From assembly GCF_000308295.2 (NCBI RefSeq), contig NZ_HG326652.1, forward strand, positions 801,420-865,419: DNA of 64,000 nucleotides, read 5' to 3'. Source of the stretch: Afipia birgiae 34632 (GTDB lineage Bacteria; Pseudomonadota; Alphaproteobacteria; Rhizobiales; Xanthobacteraceae). A model generated the notes under the pieces. That model ran no database searches, was not told the DNA's origin, and was given only the letters and a program-made list of their open reading frames with translations. Positions 39,489-47,856 of the stretch are shown here, piece after piece (within the stretch, counting starts at the first letter, position 1; each line of letters starts with the position of its first letter). The translations under genes and the position numbers were made by a program.

Positions 39489-39703
39489 ATGTCCGGTCCT
39501 TTGAGTGGTGTGCGCGTGCTCGATTTGACCGGCGTTGTGTCGGGTCCATTTGCGACAATGTTTCTTGCGGACCAGGGCGCCGACGTCCGCAGCTCACATC
39601 GTACAAGCGGCCGTCCCAAATCATCGTCCTCGAGGCGCTGCCCGCAACATCGACGGGCAAGATCCTGAAGCATAAGCTGGCTGAATCTTTGCGGGAAACC
39701 TGA
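39489..39703 (+). pseudogene. Deletion scar: CoA-transferase start fused to acyl-CoA ligase end
   Basis: ATG 39489 begins [32 protein letters not shown]: the first 33 residues of a CaiB/BaiF class III CoA-transferase. At about 39588 this stops and, in another frame, the sequence becomes the last 36 residues of an AMP-forming acyl-CoA ligase: [20 protein letters not shown] then [16 protein letters not shown] and TGA at 39703. Neither enzyme can be made. The parsimonious reading is one internal deletion of about 2-3 kb that removed the rest of both genes. Confidence 0.85.
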
Positions 39704-39768
39704 TGCCTCCATTGGCGTCGGGCACAGACTACGATCTTTGAAACTTACTCTGGCTCGGGAGAAGGACC

Positions 39769-40512
39769 TTGCAGAAACGAAACGCGACCGTGGCGGTGAT
39801 CGGCGCCGGGGATTTCATCGGCGGCGAGATCGCCAAGAAATTCGCATCGGAGGGTTTCACTGTCTTTGCGGGACGGCGGCAGGGCGAAAAGCTTGTCCCT
39901 CTTGTCAAGGAGATCGAGGCGGCAGGCGGTACTGTATTCGCTCGCTCGCTCGATGCACGCAAGGAAGAGGAAATGATCTCCTTCATTTCCGATGCTGACA
40001 AGCATGCGCCGCTTGAAGCCTGCATCTTCAACATTGGTGCGAACGTCAATTTTCCGATTCTCGAGACGACGGAACGCGTCTTCCGCAAGGTTTGGGAAAT
40101 GGCCTGCTATTCCGGATTTCTCGCAGGACGCGAAGCTGCCCGCGTAATGCTGCCGCGTGGCAAGGGAGCCATCTTCTTCACAGGTGCGACTGCAAGCCTG
40201 CGCGGCGGTTCTGGTTTTGCTGCCTTCGCCAGCGCAAAATTCGGCCTGCGCGCAGTCGCACAGTCGATCGCACGTGAACTTGGACCAAAGAACATCCATG
40301 TCGCGCATCTCATCATCGATTCCAGCGTCGATACTGAGTGGGTGCGCCAGTTGATTGCCAACCGCGAAGGCAAGGAAGCGATCGAGAATCTTGATCCGAA
40401 CCGTCTGATGCGTCCGGCCGCCGTCGCTGAAACTTATTGGCAGCTCTATCAGCAGCCGCGGGATGCCTGGACATTCGAAACCGAAATCCGCCCCTTCGGC
40501 GAGAAATGGTAA
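39769..40512 (+). CDS. SDR-family oxidoreductase lacking the catalytic Tyr
   Basis: A 247-residue Rossmann protein. The cofactor loop is VAVIGAGDFIGGEIAKKF, and NIGANVN corresponds to the NNAG motif. At the active site the usual YxxxK reads FASAK: Phe153 (TTC) in place of Tyr, Lys157 kept; the Ser position is in FTGATASLRG. Without the Tyr hydroxyl, normal SDR redox chemistry is doubtful. TTG 39769 is the start with GGAGAAGG upstream. It sits between the two gene-fusion scars. It may be relaxed in selection or belong to an atypical SDR group. Confidence 0.82.
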   Translation: MQKRNATVAVIGAGDFIGGEIAKKFASEGFTVFAGRRQGEKLVPLVKEIEAAGGTVFARSLDARKEEEMISFISDADKHAPLEACIFNIGANVNFPILETTERVFRKVWEMACYSGFLAGREAARVMLPRGKGAIFFTGATASLRGGSGFAAFASAKFGLRAVAQSIARELGPKNIHVAHLIIDSSVDTEWVRQLIANREGKEAIENLDPNRLMRPAAVAETYWQLYQQPRDAWTFETEIRPFGEKW

Positions 40513-40525
40513 CGGGAGCTGTCCG

Positions 40526-41061
40526 ATGGAGCTGAAGCTGTCCAGCCAGGATGCGGCGTTCCGGGATGAGGTGAGGGCGTTTATCGCGGAAAACTATCCG
40601 CAGGACATGAGCGTGCCGATACCACCGCCGAAGGTCTGGTCAGCATCAGGCCGGTGTTTGAATGCAAGACCATCAGCGCAGGCAACGCCAGCCAGCTATC
40701 GGATGGCGCGTCAGCCTGCGTCATCATGAGCGACAAGATCGCCGCCAAGAAGGGCCTCAAGCCGTTCGGCATCTTCCGTGGTTTTGTCGCCGCGGGCGTT
40801 GAGCCGGACGAGATGGGTGTCGGCCCGGTGGCTGCGATTCCTCGTTTGCTTAAGCGGCACGGCCTCAAGATCGATGACATTGATCTGTGGGAGCTGAATG
40901 GCGGCTCGATCTCGATGGGGCATCCTTATGGCATGACGGGCGCGCGGCTGGCCGGCCACGTTCTGATCGAAGGCCGCCGTCGCAAGGCCAAGTATGGCGT
41001 TGTAACGATGTGCATCGGCGGCGGCATGGGCGCGGCGGGGCTCTTCGAAATCGTCCCTTGA
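40526..41061 (+). pseudogene. Deletion scar: acyl-CoA dehydrogenase start fused to thiolase end
   Basis: ATG 40526 begins [20 protein letters not shown] then [11 protein letters not shown], the first 32 residues of an acyl-CoA dehydrogenase. At about 40615 it changes frame to the C-terminal third of an acetyl-CoA acetyltransferase: [49 protein letters not shown] and [15 protein letters not shown], ending at 41061. The thiolase piece also lacks about 27 residues inside (WELN joins directly to GGSIS, so the NEAFA segment is gone) and has no nucleophilic Cys domain. Not functional. Confidence 0.87.
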
Positions 41062-41095
41062 GCGTACGTTGGTCTCCCTGCCTCGCGTCTGAGCT

Positions 41096-41134
41096 GGCCC
41101 GGCTATCGAAAGGGTCGCCGGGCCTCCTTTATTG
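41096..41134 (+). terminator. Terminator after the collapsed catabolic operon
   Basis: GGCCCGGC and GCCGGGCC form an 8-base perfect stem with a 13-base loop, followed by TCCTTTATT. It lies 35 bases after the thiolase remnant, marking the original operon end. Confidence 0.7.
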
Positions 41135-41233
41135 AGAGCCCCAAACGCAAAAATATTTCACGTTCATCCCGAACAAAACTCCGCTTGATGCGTTGCAAGG
41201 TGTTGATCCATATTTGGCATCGATCCCGAACGA

Positions 41234-41983
41234 TTGGGTGCGGATGTGTTGCGACGCAAGAGCATTGCTTTATCGCTGATCTCGCTCACCATGGTTTCCG
41301 GCGGGCTCGTTTTGGGCCAAACGCCGCCGCCCAGCGCACAAACGACGCAAACCGACAAGCCGCAGGACGCGGCTACTCAGGCAACAGGTACGATTCCGTC
41401 GAAGTCTGAGCCGATCAATGCCGCGCCAGTCCAGCCAGAGGCGACGCCCGCTCCAGCGCCGTTGTCTCCGTCGGAGCAGAAAGCCGCCGATAACAAAGCC
41501 GTTCTTGACGCGCTGCTCGCCGAAGCGACCGCGTTGAAGGCGAGTTATGAAAACTCAAGGCGCGGCAGGAACAAGACGCCGTTATCGCTCTCCACATACC
41601 GGAGCATGGAATTACGCCTTCAAATGGCCGCTGCGGCTGATCCGGCAAACGCGCCTGCGCTTGATATGGCCAACGCCATGCGCATGATCCAATACGCAAT
41701 TCTTCAGCCATCCCTTCAGATCGCCGCCGTCGCCAACCGAGAGCTTTATGCGCATGAGATGGGGCAGCGGATGCGCGATGACGGAATGCAGGTTTCAGCT
41801 TCAGGCCGTGGAAACAGTACGGTTCGCTTTGTGTCGCCACAGATGACCCGGCAGATGGCCATGCAATTGGTCGAGACAGCGAAGATTCCAGAACAGGCCA
41901 AGGCCTTACAGTTCAGGCGGGTGGTTTTCAGCAGCGGACGCCGCTCTTGGAGCTATGACGTTGCGCGCGGAAGGCTGCGCTAG
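41234..41983 (+). CDS. Exported protein of unknown function
   Basis: About 249 residues. A basic N-terminus and hydrophobic stretch (RRKSIALSLISLTMVSGGLVLG) form a signal peptide, followed by a Pro/Thr/Gln/Ala-rich linker of about 60 residues and a helical domain (AADNKAVLDALLAEATALKA, PLSLSTYRSMELRLQMAAAA) ending in a basic tail. Start choice is open: TTG 41234, GTG 41246 or TTG 41249. No family recognised. A strong terminator follows. Confidence 0.65.
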   Translation: MGADVLRRKSIALSLISLTMVSGGLVLGQTPPPSAQTTQTDKPQDAATQATGTIPSKSEPINAAPVQPEATPAPAPLSPSEQKAADNKAVLDALLAEATALKASYENSRRGRNKTPLSLSTYRSMELRLQMAAAADPANAPALDMANAMRMIQYAILQPSLQIAAVANRELYAHEMGQRMRDDGMQVSASGRGNSTVRFVSPQMTRQMAMQLVETAKIPEQAKALQFRRVVFSSGRRSWSYDVARGRLR

Positions 41984-42002
41984 ATTTTGGAGATCAAGTC
42001 TT

Positions 42003-42036
42003 AAAAGAGCCGGTCCATTTGACCGGCCCTTTTGTC
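42003..42036 (+). terminator. Terminator between convergent genes
   Basis: AAAAGAGCCGGTC-CATTT-GACCGGCCCTTTT: a 13-base stem with one mismatch, with a T-run on the plus strand and an A-run before it, so it can work in both directions for the convergent genes ending at 41983 and 42058. Confidence 0.85.
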
Positions 42037-42057
42037 TTTAGGTGCGTCTTGTTTCGT

Positions 42058-42726
42058 CTACGCTTCGAGCACAGCTACGATTTCAAGCGTCCGCGGATTC
42101 ACGACCACGATTTCACCGTTGACGAGGAAGAACTCATATCCGCGCCAATCGGGATAGATCGTGACGACTTCAGCGGGAAGCGGGTGGAAGCCCACTGTTC
42201 GTGGGACTCGCGTACCGACCGAGATCGAGAAGTTGATATTCGTCGCTGGCTTGATGTTCTGCTTGGTGATCGACGTGCGGATGGTGGTGCGCTGCTCTGC
42301 TGACAGCTTCGCGCCGGCACCAGCCTGACCTGTGGTTGCTCCGGCCTTGCCTTCGCCGGTATTCTTCTGGTCGGCCTTCATGCCGTCCTTCGACCTGTCC
42401 ATGTTGGTCTCGGACGCAGCTTTGCCGCCTGACTTTTGATCGCGGGTGTCTGCGGCTTTCGGCTTCATGCCATCCTTGGTATTGTCCTGAGCGCGTTGGG
42501 CGTCGCGGCCCTCGCGCGGCATCTGAGCCTGATCGCCCTTCATGCCGCCGGCGGGTGCATCGCCATGCTTCATTGGCGCGGCTCTTTCCGCAGGCGCGCC
42601 TGCTGACGGTGCGGCCTGCGATGCAGCAGGGGCGTTCGGTGCGTTGCCCGGCGTCTGTGCCGAGACAAATCCCGCACTGCCGATCAGGGCAGCCGTAGCA
42701 ACGCCAATCAAAAACTTGTTCCTCAT
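42058..42726 (-). CDS. DUF1236-family exported protein
   Basis: A 222-residue secreted protein. The signal peptide is MRNKFLIGVATAALIGSAGF ending at VSAQ; ATG 42726 has GAGGAGG upstream. The middle (about 25-145) is an Ala/Gly/Lys/Gln/Asp-rich, low-complexity, repeatedly MKxxD/KDGMK-containing region. The C-terminal 75 residues are the DUF1236 domain with LSAEQRTTIRTSIT, HPLPAEVVTIYPDWRGYEFF and NPRTLEIVAVLEA. DUF1236 proteins are common in Bradyrhizobium and of unknown role, probably periplasmic. Confidence 0.85.
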   Translation of the reverse strand: MRNKFLIGVATAALIGSAGFVSAQTPGNAPNAPAASQAAPSAGAPAERAAPMKHGDAPAGGMKGDQAQMPREGRDAQRAQDNTKDGMKPKAADTRDQKSGGKAASETNMDRSKDGMKADQKNTGEGKAGATTGQAGAGAKLSAEQRTTIRTSITKQNIKPATNINFSISVGTRVPRTVGFHPLPAEVVTIYPDWRGYEFFLVNGEIVVVNPRTLEIVAVLEA

Positions 42727-42857
42727 AATATCCTCCTCGTTGTCTGCCCGGGTCTTCAACGAGAAGCGATCTGCTCTGTTCCGCTCTAAAATGAGATGTT
42801 GCGTGAACAAACTGTTCATGTGGAACATTCCCTGCAAAGTCGCGGATTATTTGCAGA

Positions 42858-44111
42858 TCAGAAAGGGTCTGGCGTTCGGGCGCGATACGTATGGGCATGC
42901 GCTGCCGCGAACATCGCCCACATAATTCCCAGCATCATCCAGAAGTGACGCCAATGGTCGACGTCGATGATGAAGGCTTCGCTGACGGTGCCAAAGAAGG
43001 CGGCGAAGATCGCGAGATAAGCCCGCTGCCATGGCACCCGGACGAAGACCAGCTTGAACCCCATGATCATGGTAATAAACACGAGCGCCGGGAAGCAGAT
43101 ACCTGCGATCCAGCCGCCTGACATGAACGCGTTCAGGAATGAGTTATGGGTGTCCTCGGGAAAGTAATTCGAGAATTGAAGGGGGCCGATCCCGAACGGC
43201 AGTTCGAGCGCCATCTGGAATCCGAGCGCGTGGCGGCCGAAACGGCCGAAGCGACCGCCGTCGTAGCTTTGATTAAAGCTGGCCCGTTCCTTGAAAAGAC
43301 CGCCGATGGACTCGAACGACAGGAGCGCAACAAGGAGCAAAGTCGCGCAAATCGTTGCTGCGATAGCCACTGTCACGATGCGCGTCCTTTGCGCCGGCGA
43401 AGGTGTCGTGAGGTACATCAGGACAAGCATGAAGGCCGAACAGGCCACCAACTGGCCCCAGGACGCGCGCGAGAAGGCGAGCAGCACGGCAAGGCTGACA
43501 ATTCCCAACGCGATCGCACTCCGGAATGATTTGGCGAAAGGCTGGGTGACGACGCTCTGCAGCAGGAACATTGCTGGCAGGATCAAATAGGCACCCAGTA
43601 CGTTGGGGTCCTTGAACGTTCCTCGCGCGCGGCTGTACAGCGTGAAGAGATCGTAACCGCCGCTCCCTGCGAGATGGAAGTATCCGGCGATGGCGGCGAG
43701 GGACGCGATCAGGGCCCCGAAGATCAGTCCGCGGCGAAGGGATTCAAGCCTTTCGGCGGTGTCCTCGCACAGAACCATCGCGAAAAACAGCGCGGTGACG
43801 GCCATGTACCAGGATGTGAGAATCCAGTTCAGCACCTCTTTCTTGTCAATCAAATAAATGGAACAGATCGTGTAACCGATGTTCAGCAGGAATAGCAGGA
43901 TTAGAAGCGGGATAAAGACGGGACGCATGCGCAGGCCGGTGGCGAAGAAGAAGATCACCGAGGCAAGTGTTACGATCTCATAGGGACTTGGTTCGATGAA
44001 TACGATCGCTCCACCGGCACCAACGGCCCACATCAACGCCCGCTGGATCGCCGCGATACCGGGCGGCGTCGCAGTCGCGGGAAGGGCGTAGTCTGTCGCG
44101 GCTAGAGCCAT
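42858..44111 (-). CDS. O-antigen ligase/polymerase-family membrane protein
   Basis: A 417-residue protein with about eleven membrane helices. The long periplasmic loop typical of Wzy/WaaL-type proteins is near the C-terminus, and ARGTFKDPNVLGAYLILPAM is the family motif; SRASWGQL and FSNYFPEDTHNSFLNAFMSG are further conserved segments. With the initiating transferase, GT4, Wza and chain-length protein nearby it most likely polymerises the exopolysaccharide repeat (ExoQ-like role). It is the last gene of a minus-strand unit 47660 to 42858. Confidence 0.88.
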   Translation of the reverse strand: MALAATDYALPATATPPGIAAIQRALMWAVGAGGAIVFIEPSPYEIVTLASVIFFFATGLRMRPVFIPLLILLFLLNIGYTICSIYLIDKKEVLNWILTSWYMAVTALFFAMVLCEDTAERLESLRRGLIFGALIASLAAIAGYFHLAGSGGYDLFTLYSRARGTFKDPNVLGAYLILPAMFLLQSVVTQPFAKSFRSAIALGIVSLAVLLAFSRASWGQLVACSAFMLVLMYLTTPSPAQRTRIVTVAIAATICATLLLVALLSFESIGGLFKERASFNQSYDGGRFGRFGRHALGFQMALELPFGIGPLQFSNYFPEDTHNSFLNAFMSGGWIAGICFPALVFITMIMGFKLVFVRVPWQRAYLAIFAAFFGTVSEAFIIDVDHWRHFWMMLGIMWAMFAAAHAHTYRARTPDPF

Positions 44112-44203
44112 ACGAACCGGAATCCTCTTCGCGCCTTCTGCGCGTCAGTTCAGTGATTTGAGTATGATGTCGAAAGCTGGCGTCGTGCGATTCGACATCT
44201 TGC

Positions 44204-45754
44204 TCAATATGCGTTCTCCCCCTTGATCAGGGCGAACGGTGTCTTGAAGAGGATGTAGAGGTCGAACAGGACCGACCAGTTCTCGATATAATAAAGGTCG
44301 AACTCGACACGCTTCTGGATCTTCTCGTCGGTGTCCACTTCACCGCGCCAGCCGTTGATCTGCGCCCATCCCGTGATTCCGGGTTTAACGCGATGGCGTG
44401 CGAAGTAGCCATCGACAGCCTCGTCGAACAGGCGGCTCTGCAGCTTGCCTTGCACCGCATGCGGGCGCGGGCCGACCAGCGAGAGGTTCCCCTTGAAAAC
44501 AACGTTGAAAAGCTGCGGGAGCTCGTCAAGGCTGGTCTTGCGGATGAAGCGGCCGACGCGGGTGACGCGCTTGTCACCCCTGGTGACGACCTTGGAAGCC
44601 AGCGGATCCGCCTGATCGTGAAACAGCGAGCGAAACTTGTAAACGTCAATACGCTCGTTGTTGAAGCCGTAGCGCTTTTGCAGGAAGAGTACCGGACCGG
44701 GACTGTCGAGTTTGATCGCCAGTGCGACAAGCGCCATGATCGGCGCAAGCAGGATGAGGATGATCGCGCCGACGACGCGGTCGAATGCCGACTTCAAGAC
44801 CATGTCCCAGTCGGTGATCGGTTGCTCGAACACATCGAGGGTCGGGACCTCGCCGAGATACGAATAGGAACGCGGACGAAAGCGCAGCTTGTTTGTGTGT
44901 GCTGACAGCCGGATATCGACGGGCAACACCCACAGCTTCTTCAGCATTTCCAGAATGCGGGTTTCAGCCGAAATGGGCAGGGCGAACAGCACCAGGTCGA
45001 TCCGCGTGCGGCGTGCGAATTCAACAATGTCGTCGATTTTTCCGAGCTTCGGCTGACCGGCGCAGGTTTCCAGCGCGCGGGAATCGTTACGGTCATCGAA
45101 CACGCCGAGGATCTGAATATCGGAATCGTCCTGCGCATTGAGCGCACGGATCAGATTTTCACCATTCTGGTCGGAGCCGACAATGATCGTCCGCCGGTCG
45201 AGCCGGCCCTCGCGTGCCCAGCGGCGAACCAGCGAACGCAGCACCAGCCGTTCAGCAAACAGCGCGGACAAGCCGGCAAAGAAAAACGCCGAGAGCCAGA
45301 CACGGGAGATCGTGCCGCCCAGTTTCGCGAAAAAAGATGCGCCGATGAACAGCAGGAAAACGAATGCCCATGACGATGCCATGCGCGTCATCTGGCGAAG
45401 CTGGCCGCGGAAAACTTGTACGTCGTAGATTTCAGCGGCCTGGAAGCTGATCACCGCACACGCGGCGACGCCGAACACAGCTGCTGTGTACTGCCAGGAA
45501 AAACTGTCGCCGGGCATCACGTACCACAGATACAATCCGAGCCCGACTGCACTCAACAGCACGAAATCCAGGATTCTGACGACACCGCTGATGACGACGG
45601 TCGAGTAGGCCTTGCTGACCTTTTCGTTGGTTACCGCGAGCGCGGCTGGCGATAGTCTTTTGCGGCGTTCCTGCCGAGGCGCGCCATCGGCTGCGCTCAT
45701 TGTGGCTGCTCCCGGGGCAGCGTTCATCATCGTTCGGACGTCGATCGGTTCCAC
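44204..45754 (-). CDS. Undecaprenyl-phosphate glucose phosphotransferase (initiating sugar transferase)
   Basis: Membrane enzyme that transfers a hexose-1-phosphate to undecaprenyl phosphate, starting exopolysaccharide assembly. The 516-residue WcaJ/ExoY-type protein has about four N-terminal helices, a CoA-binding-like Rossmann region ([18 protein letters not shown]), a fifth helix ([20 protein letters not shown]) and the catalytic domain with [30 protein letters not shown] and GPRPHAV. The start is GTG 45754; ATG codons at about 45730 are alternatives. The catalytic Asp-Glu pair DELPQ is intact. Confidence 0.93.
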   Translation of the reverse strand: MEPIDVRTMMNAAPGAATMSAADGAPRQERRKRLSPAALAVTNEKVSKAYSTVVISGVVRILDFVLLSAVGLGLYLWYVMPGDSFSWQYTAAVFGVAACAVISFQAAEIYDVQVFRGQLRQMTRMASSWAFVFLLFIGASFFAKLGGTISRVWLSAFFFAGLSALFAERLVLRSLVRRWAREGRLDRRTIIVGSDQNGENLIRALNAQDDSDIQILGVFDDRNDSRALETCAGQPKLGKIDDIVEFARRTRIDLVLFALPISAETRILEMLKKLWVLPVDIRLSAHTNKLRFRPRSYSYLGEVPTLDVFEQPITDWDMVLKSAFDRVVGAIILILLAPIMALVALAIKLDSPGPVLFLQKRYGFNNERIDVYKFRSLFHDQADPLASKVVTRGDKRVTRVGRFIRKTSLDELPQLFNVVFKGNLSLVGPRPHAVQGKLQSRLFDEAVDGYFARHRVKPGITGWAQINGWRGEVDTDEKIQKRVEFDLYYIENWSVLFDLYILFKTPFALIKGENAY

Positions 45755-45867
45755 GGCAAATTTCCGTTGCTATGCCGTCATGTAGCGACAGGCCAGGAGG
45801 AACCAAGGTTCCCAGCCTCTTGCGTAGCCAACAAATCGGAAGAATTGGTTATCTCAATAAGGATAGG

Positions 45868-47001
45868 TTAACGCGCGTTGAACGCCTCGCGATACCCGTT
45901 GAGCACGCCATCGACCATCGCCTTCTGCGAGAAGTGGACGAAGATGCGTTCGCGCAGGTTCCGGGCGCGTTCGCGGGTCGCGTCCATGTCTGCCAGCGCG
46001 CTCTCGATCGCGTCCGCCATCGCACCGATGCTGTTAGCCACGAAGAGTCCGCTGGTGTGCGGTCCAAGGATTTCCGGAATGCCGCCGACACTGGCGGCGA
46101 TCATCGGGATACCGGCGGCGGCCGCCTCGATGACAACGTATGGCATCGAGTCGCCCCGCGAGGGGACGACCAGCAGCTTGCCCTTGGAGAAGCCAAAGCG
46201 GGCCCTCACGTGGCCGATGAACCGCACGGCGTCACCGATGTTGAGGCTGCTGACGAGCGCCTTGAGGGTTTCGGTCTCCTCGCCATCGCCGGCGAGTGTC
46301 AGCGTGATGGGTTTCCCGTCCGCCCGAAGCCGGGCAACGGCCTGAATCAGCAGGTCTGCGCCCTTGATCTCGCGGAATTCGCCAACATAGATGAGATCTG
46401 TCGCGTCCTCCGAAACCGGAACCGGATCGAATTCGAACGCGGTCACGCCGTTGAAGACGCAGCGGATCATGCCGGCAGGTTTGCCGATAATGCGCTGATA
46501 GGTGTCGCGCGCGAAGGCGCTTTCAAACAGAAACAGCTCGGTCCGGTTCATCAGCGCGCGTTCCATCCGCGTATAGACGGCGCCTTTGAGTGTTCCCGGT
46601 GGGTAGTGGAGGGACCCGCCGTGCGGGGTGTAAACCCGGATCGCCTTCTTCGATTTACCTTTCATGCGCACGAAGGCACCGGCTTTCGCGCCATGTCCGT
46701 GCAGGACATCCAGCTTGAGTGACCGGGCCAGGCGAAGGAAATGCAGGGACGTCACGCTGTCGATGGGGTGTGGCTCGCGGCGGATCGCGAGACGATACAC
46801 GCCGAGCTTGAGCTTGGGGCTGATCTCTTTCAGCGCGGCATCCGCTCGCCCGCCACCCGTGAGGCTGTCAGCCAGTATTCCGACCGAATGCCCGCGCTCG
46901 GCTTGTCCGACGGCAAGATCCAGAATGTGACGGAAAATTCCACCCACGGGCGCGCGGACAGCGTGCAGAATGCGCAGCGGGGAGTCGGGTGTTTCGGGCA
47001 T
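45868..47001 (-). CDS. Glycosyltransferase family 4
   Basis: A 377-residue GT-B-fold retaining glycosyltransferase. The N-terminal domain has GGIFRHILDLAVGQAERGHS; the C-terminal nucleotide-sugar site has YVGEFREIKGADLLIQAVA, LAGDGEETETLKAL and PSRGDSMPYVVIEAAAAGIP, with the EX7E pair in DSMPYVVIEAAAAG (first Glu replaced by Asp). It is the only elongating glycosyltransferase in the polysaccharide locus. It starts two bases before the wza-like stop, on the same strand. Confidence 0.9.
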   Translation of the reverse strand: MPETPDSPLRILHAVRAPVGGIFRHILDLAVGQAERGHSVGILADSLTGGGRADAALKEISPKLKLGVYRLAIRREPHPIDSVTSLHFLRLARSLKLDVLHGHGAKAGAFVRMKGKSKKAIRVYTPHGGSLHYPPGTLKGAVYTRMERALMNRTELFLFESAFARDTYQRIIGKPAGMIRCVFNGVTAFEFDPVPVSEDATDLIYVGEFREIKGADLLIQAVARLRADGKPITLTLAGDGEETETLKALVSSLNIGDAVRFIGHVRARFGFSKGKLLVVPSRGDSMPYVVIEAAAAGIPMIAASVGGIPEILGPHTSGLFVANSIGAMADAIESALADMDATRERARNLRERIFVHFSQKAMVDGVLNGYREAFNAR

Positions 47002-47003
47002 CG

Positions 47004-47660
47004 TCAGAACCAGCGTTCGGCGACAACGACCGTGTCCCCGGGTTTCAGGAGCGTACCAGGCGGTACAACAGCCTGAGCGGTACCAGCTTCGCCTATCCGG
47101 GTTAATTTGATGCTGCTTCGCAAAGCGCGCGGCGTGAAGCCGCCCGCAATGGCGACTGCGCTCTCAACCGTCATGTTCGGTACATACGGATACTGGCCGG
47201 GTGCGGCAACTTCGCCCAAAATGAAGAATGGCCGGTAGGTTTCGACCTCCGCTGCGACGTGAGGTTCGCGGAGATAGCCGTTCTTCAGGCGGGACGTGAT
47301 CGTGGCCGCCAGTCCGTTTGGTGTCAGACCCCGCGCCCGCACAGCGCCGATCAGCGGCATCGTGATCGAGCCGCCTGCATCGACGGCATAAGTGTTGGTA
47401 AGGCCTTCCTGACCATACACGACGATGCGCAGCCGATCGCCGGCGTCGAGGCGATAAGGTTCGTCATGGGCGGCGTAGCTGTAGACAGGCGGTGCCGGCG
47501 TTGTCGCCACGCTTACGGCGCGCACTGGCTGGACCGGTCCATAGGCAATCGCATCGAGACTGCCGTTATCAATAACCGCCACCGGCGCAGTCGTCCGCAT
47601 ACAGCCCGACACCACGAGCGCGAGGAGGAGCCAAGTGAGGCGCGCGCGGCTGCGCTGCAT
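47004..47660 (-). CDS. Polysaccharide export lipoprotein (Wza/OPX family)
   Basis: Outer-membrane polysaccharide export component. The 218-residue protein has a signal peptide with a lipobox (LLLALVVSGC, Cys about residue 20), the Poly_export domain DEPYRLDAGDRLRIVVYGQE, and a SLBB repeat (FILGEVAAPGQYPYVPNMTV, ESAVAIAGGFTPRA). It is short compared with E. coli Wza (379), as in the gamma/alpha class without the C-terminal barrel. It heads the minus-strand unit and is divergent from the chain-length gene at 47857. Confidence 0.92.
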   Translation of the reverse strand: MQRSRARLTWLLLALVVSGCMRTTAPVAVIDNGSLDAIAYGPVQPVRAVSVATTPAPPVYSYAAHDEPYRLDAGDRLRIVVYGQEGLTNTYAVDAGGSITMPLIGAVRARGLTPNGLAATITSRLKNGYLREPHVAAEVETYRPFFILGEVAAPGQYPYVPNMTVESAVAIAGGFTPRALRSSIKLTRIGEAGTAQAVVPPGTLLKPGDTVVVAERWF

Positions 47661-47856
47661 GGGGGAAATCCAAGTAAGTATCGATTCTGATTAAGGACTT
47701 TTATGGTTAATAAAGCGTAACGCGCGTGCTGCGTTGCAGCCAAAGCGAAGATCGCGATCGCTGCGATTAACCCGGCAGCAACCTTAATAGACTGTAATCG
47801 CGTCGGAGAAGACCAGCATTCGATTCAGTGCAGTAGCGTTCGGTGGAGAGTGTTCG

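Noticed and set aside
42500-42680. Repeat protein or tandem repeat in the DUF1236 gene
   Set aside because: The middle region is low-complexity with loose KDGMK-type recurrences, not a regular repeat unit.
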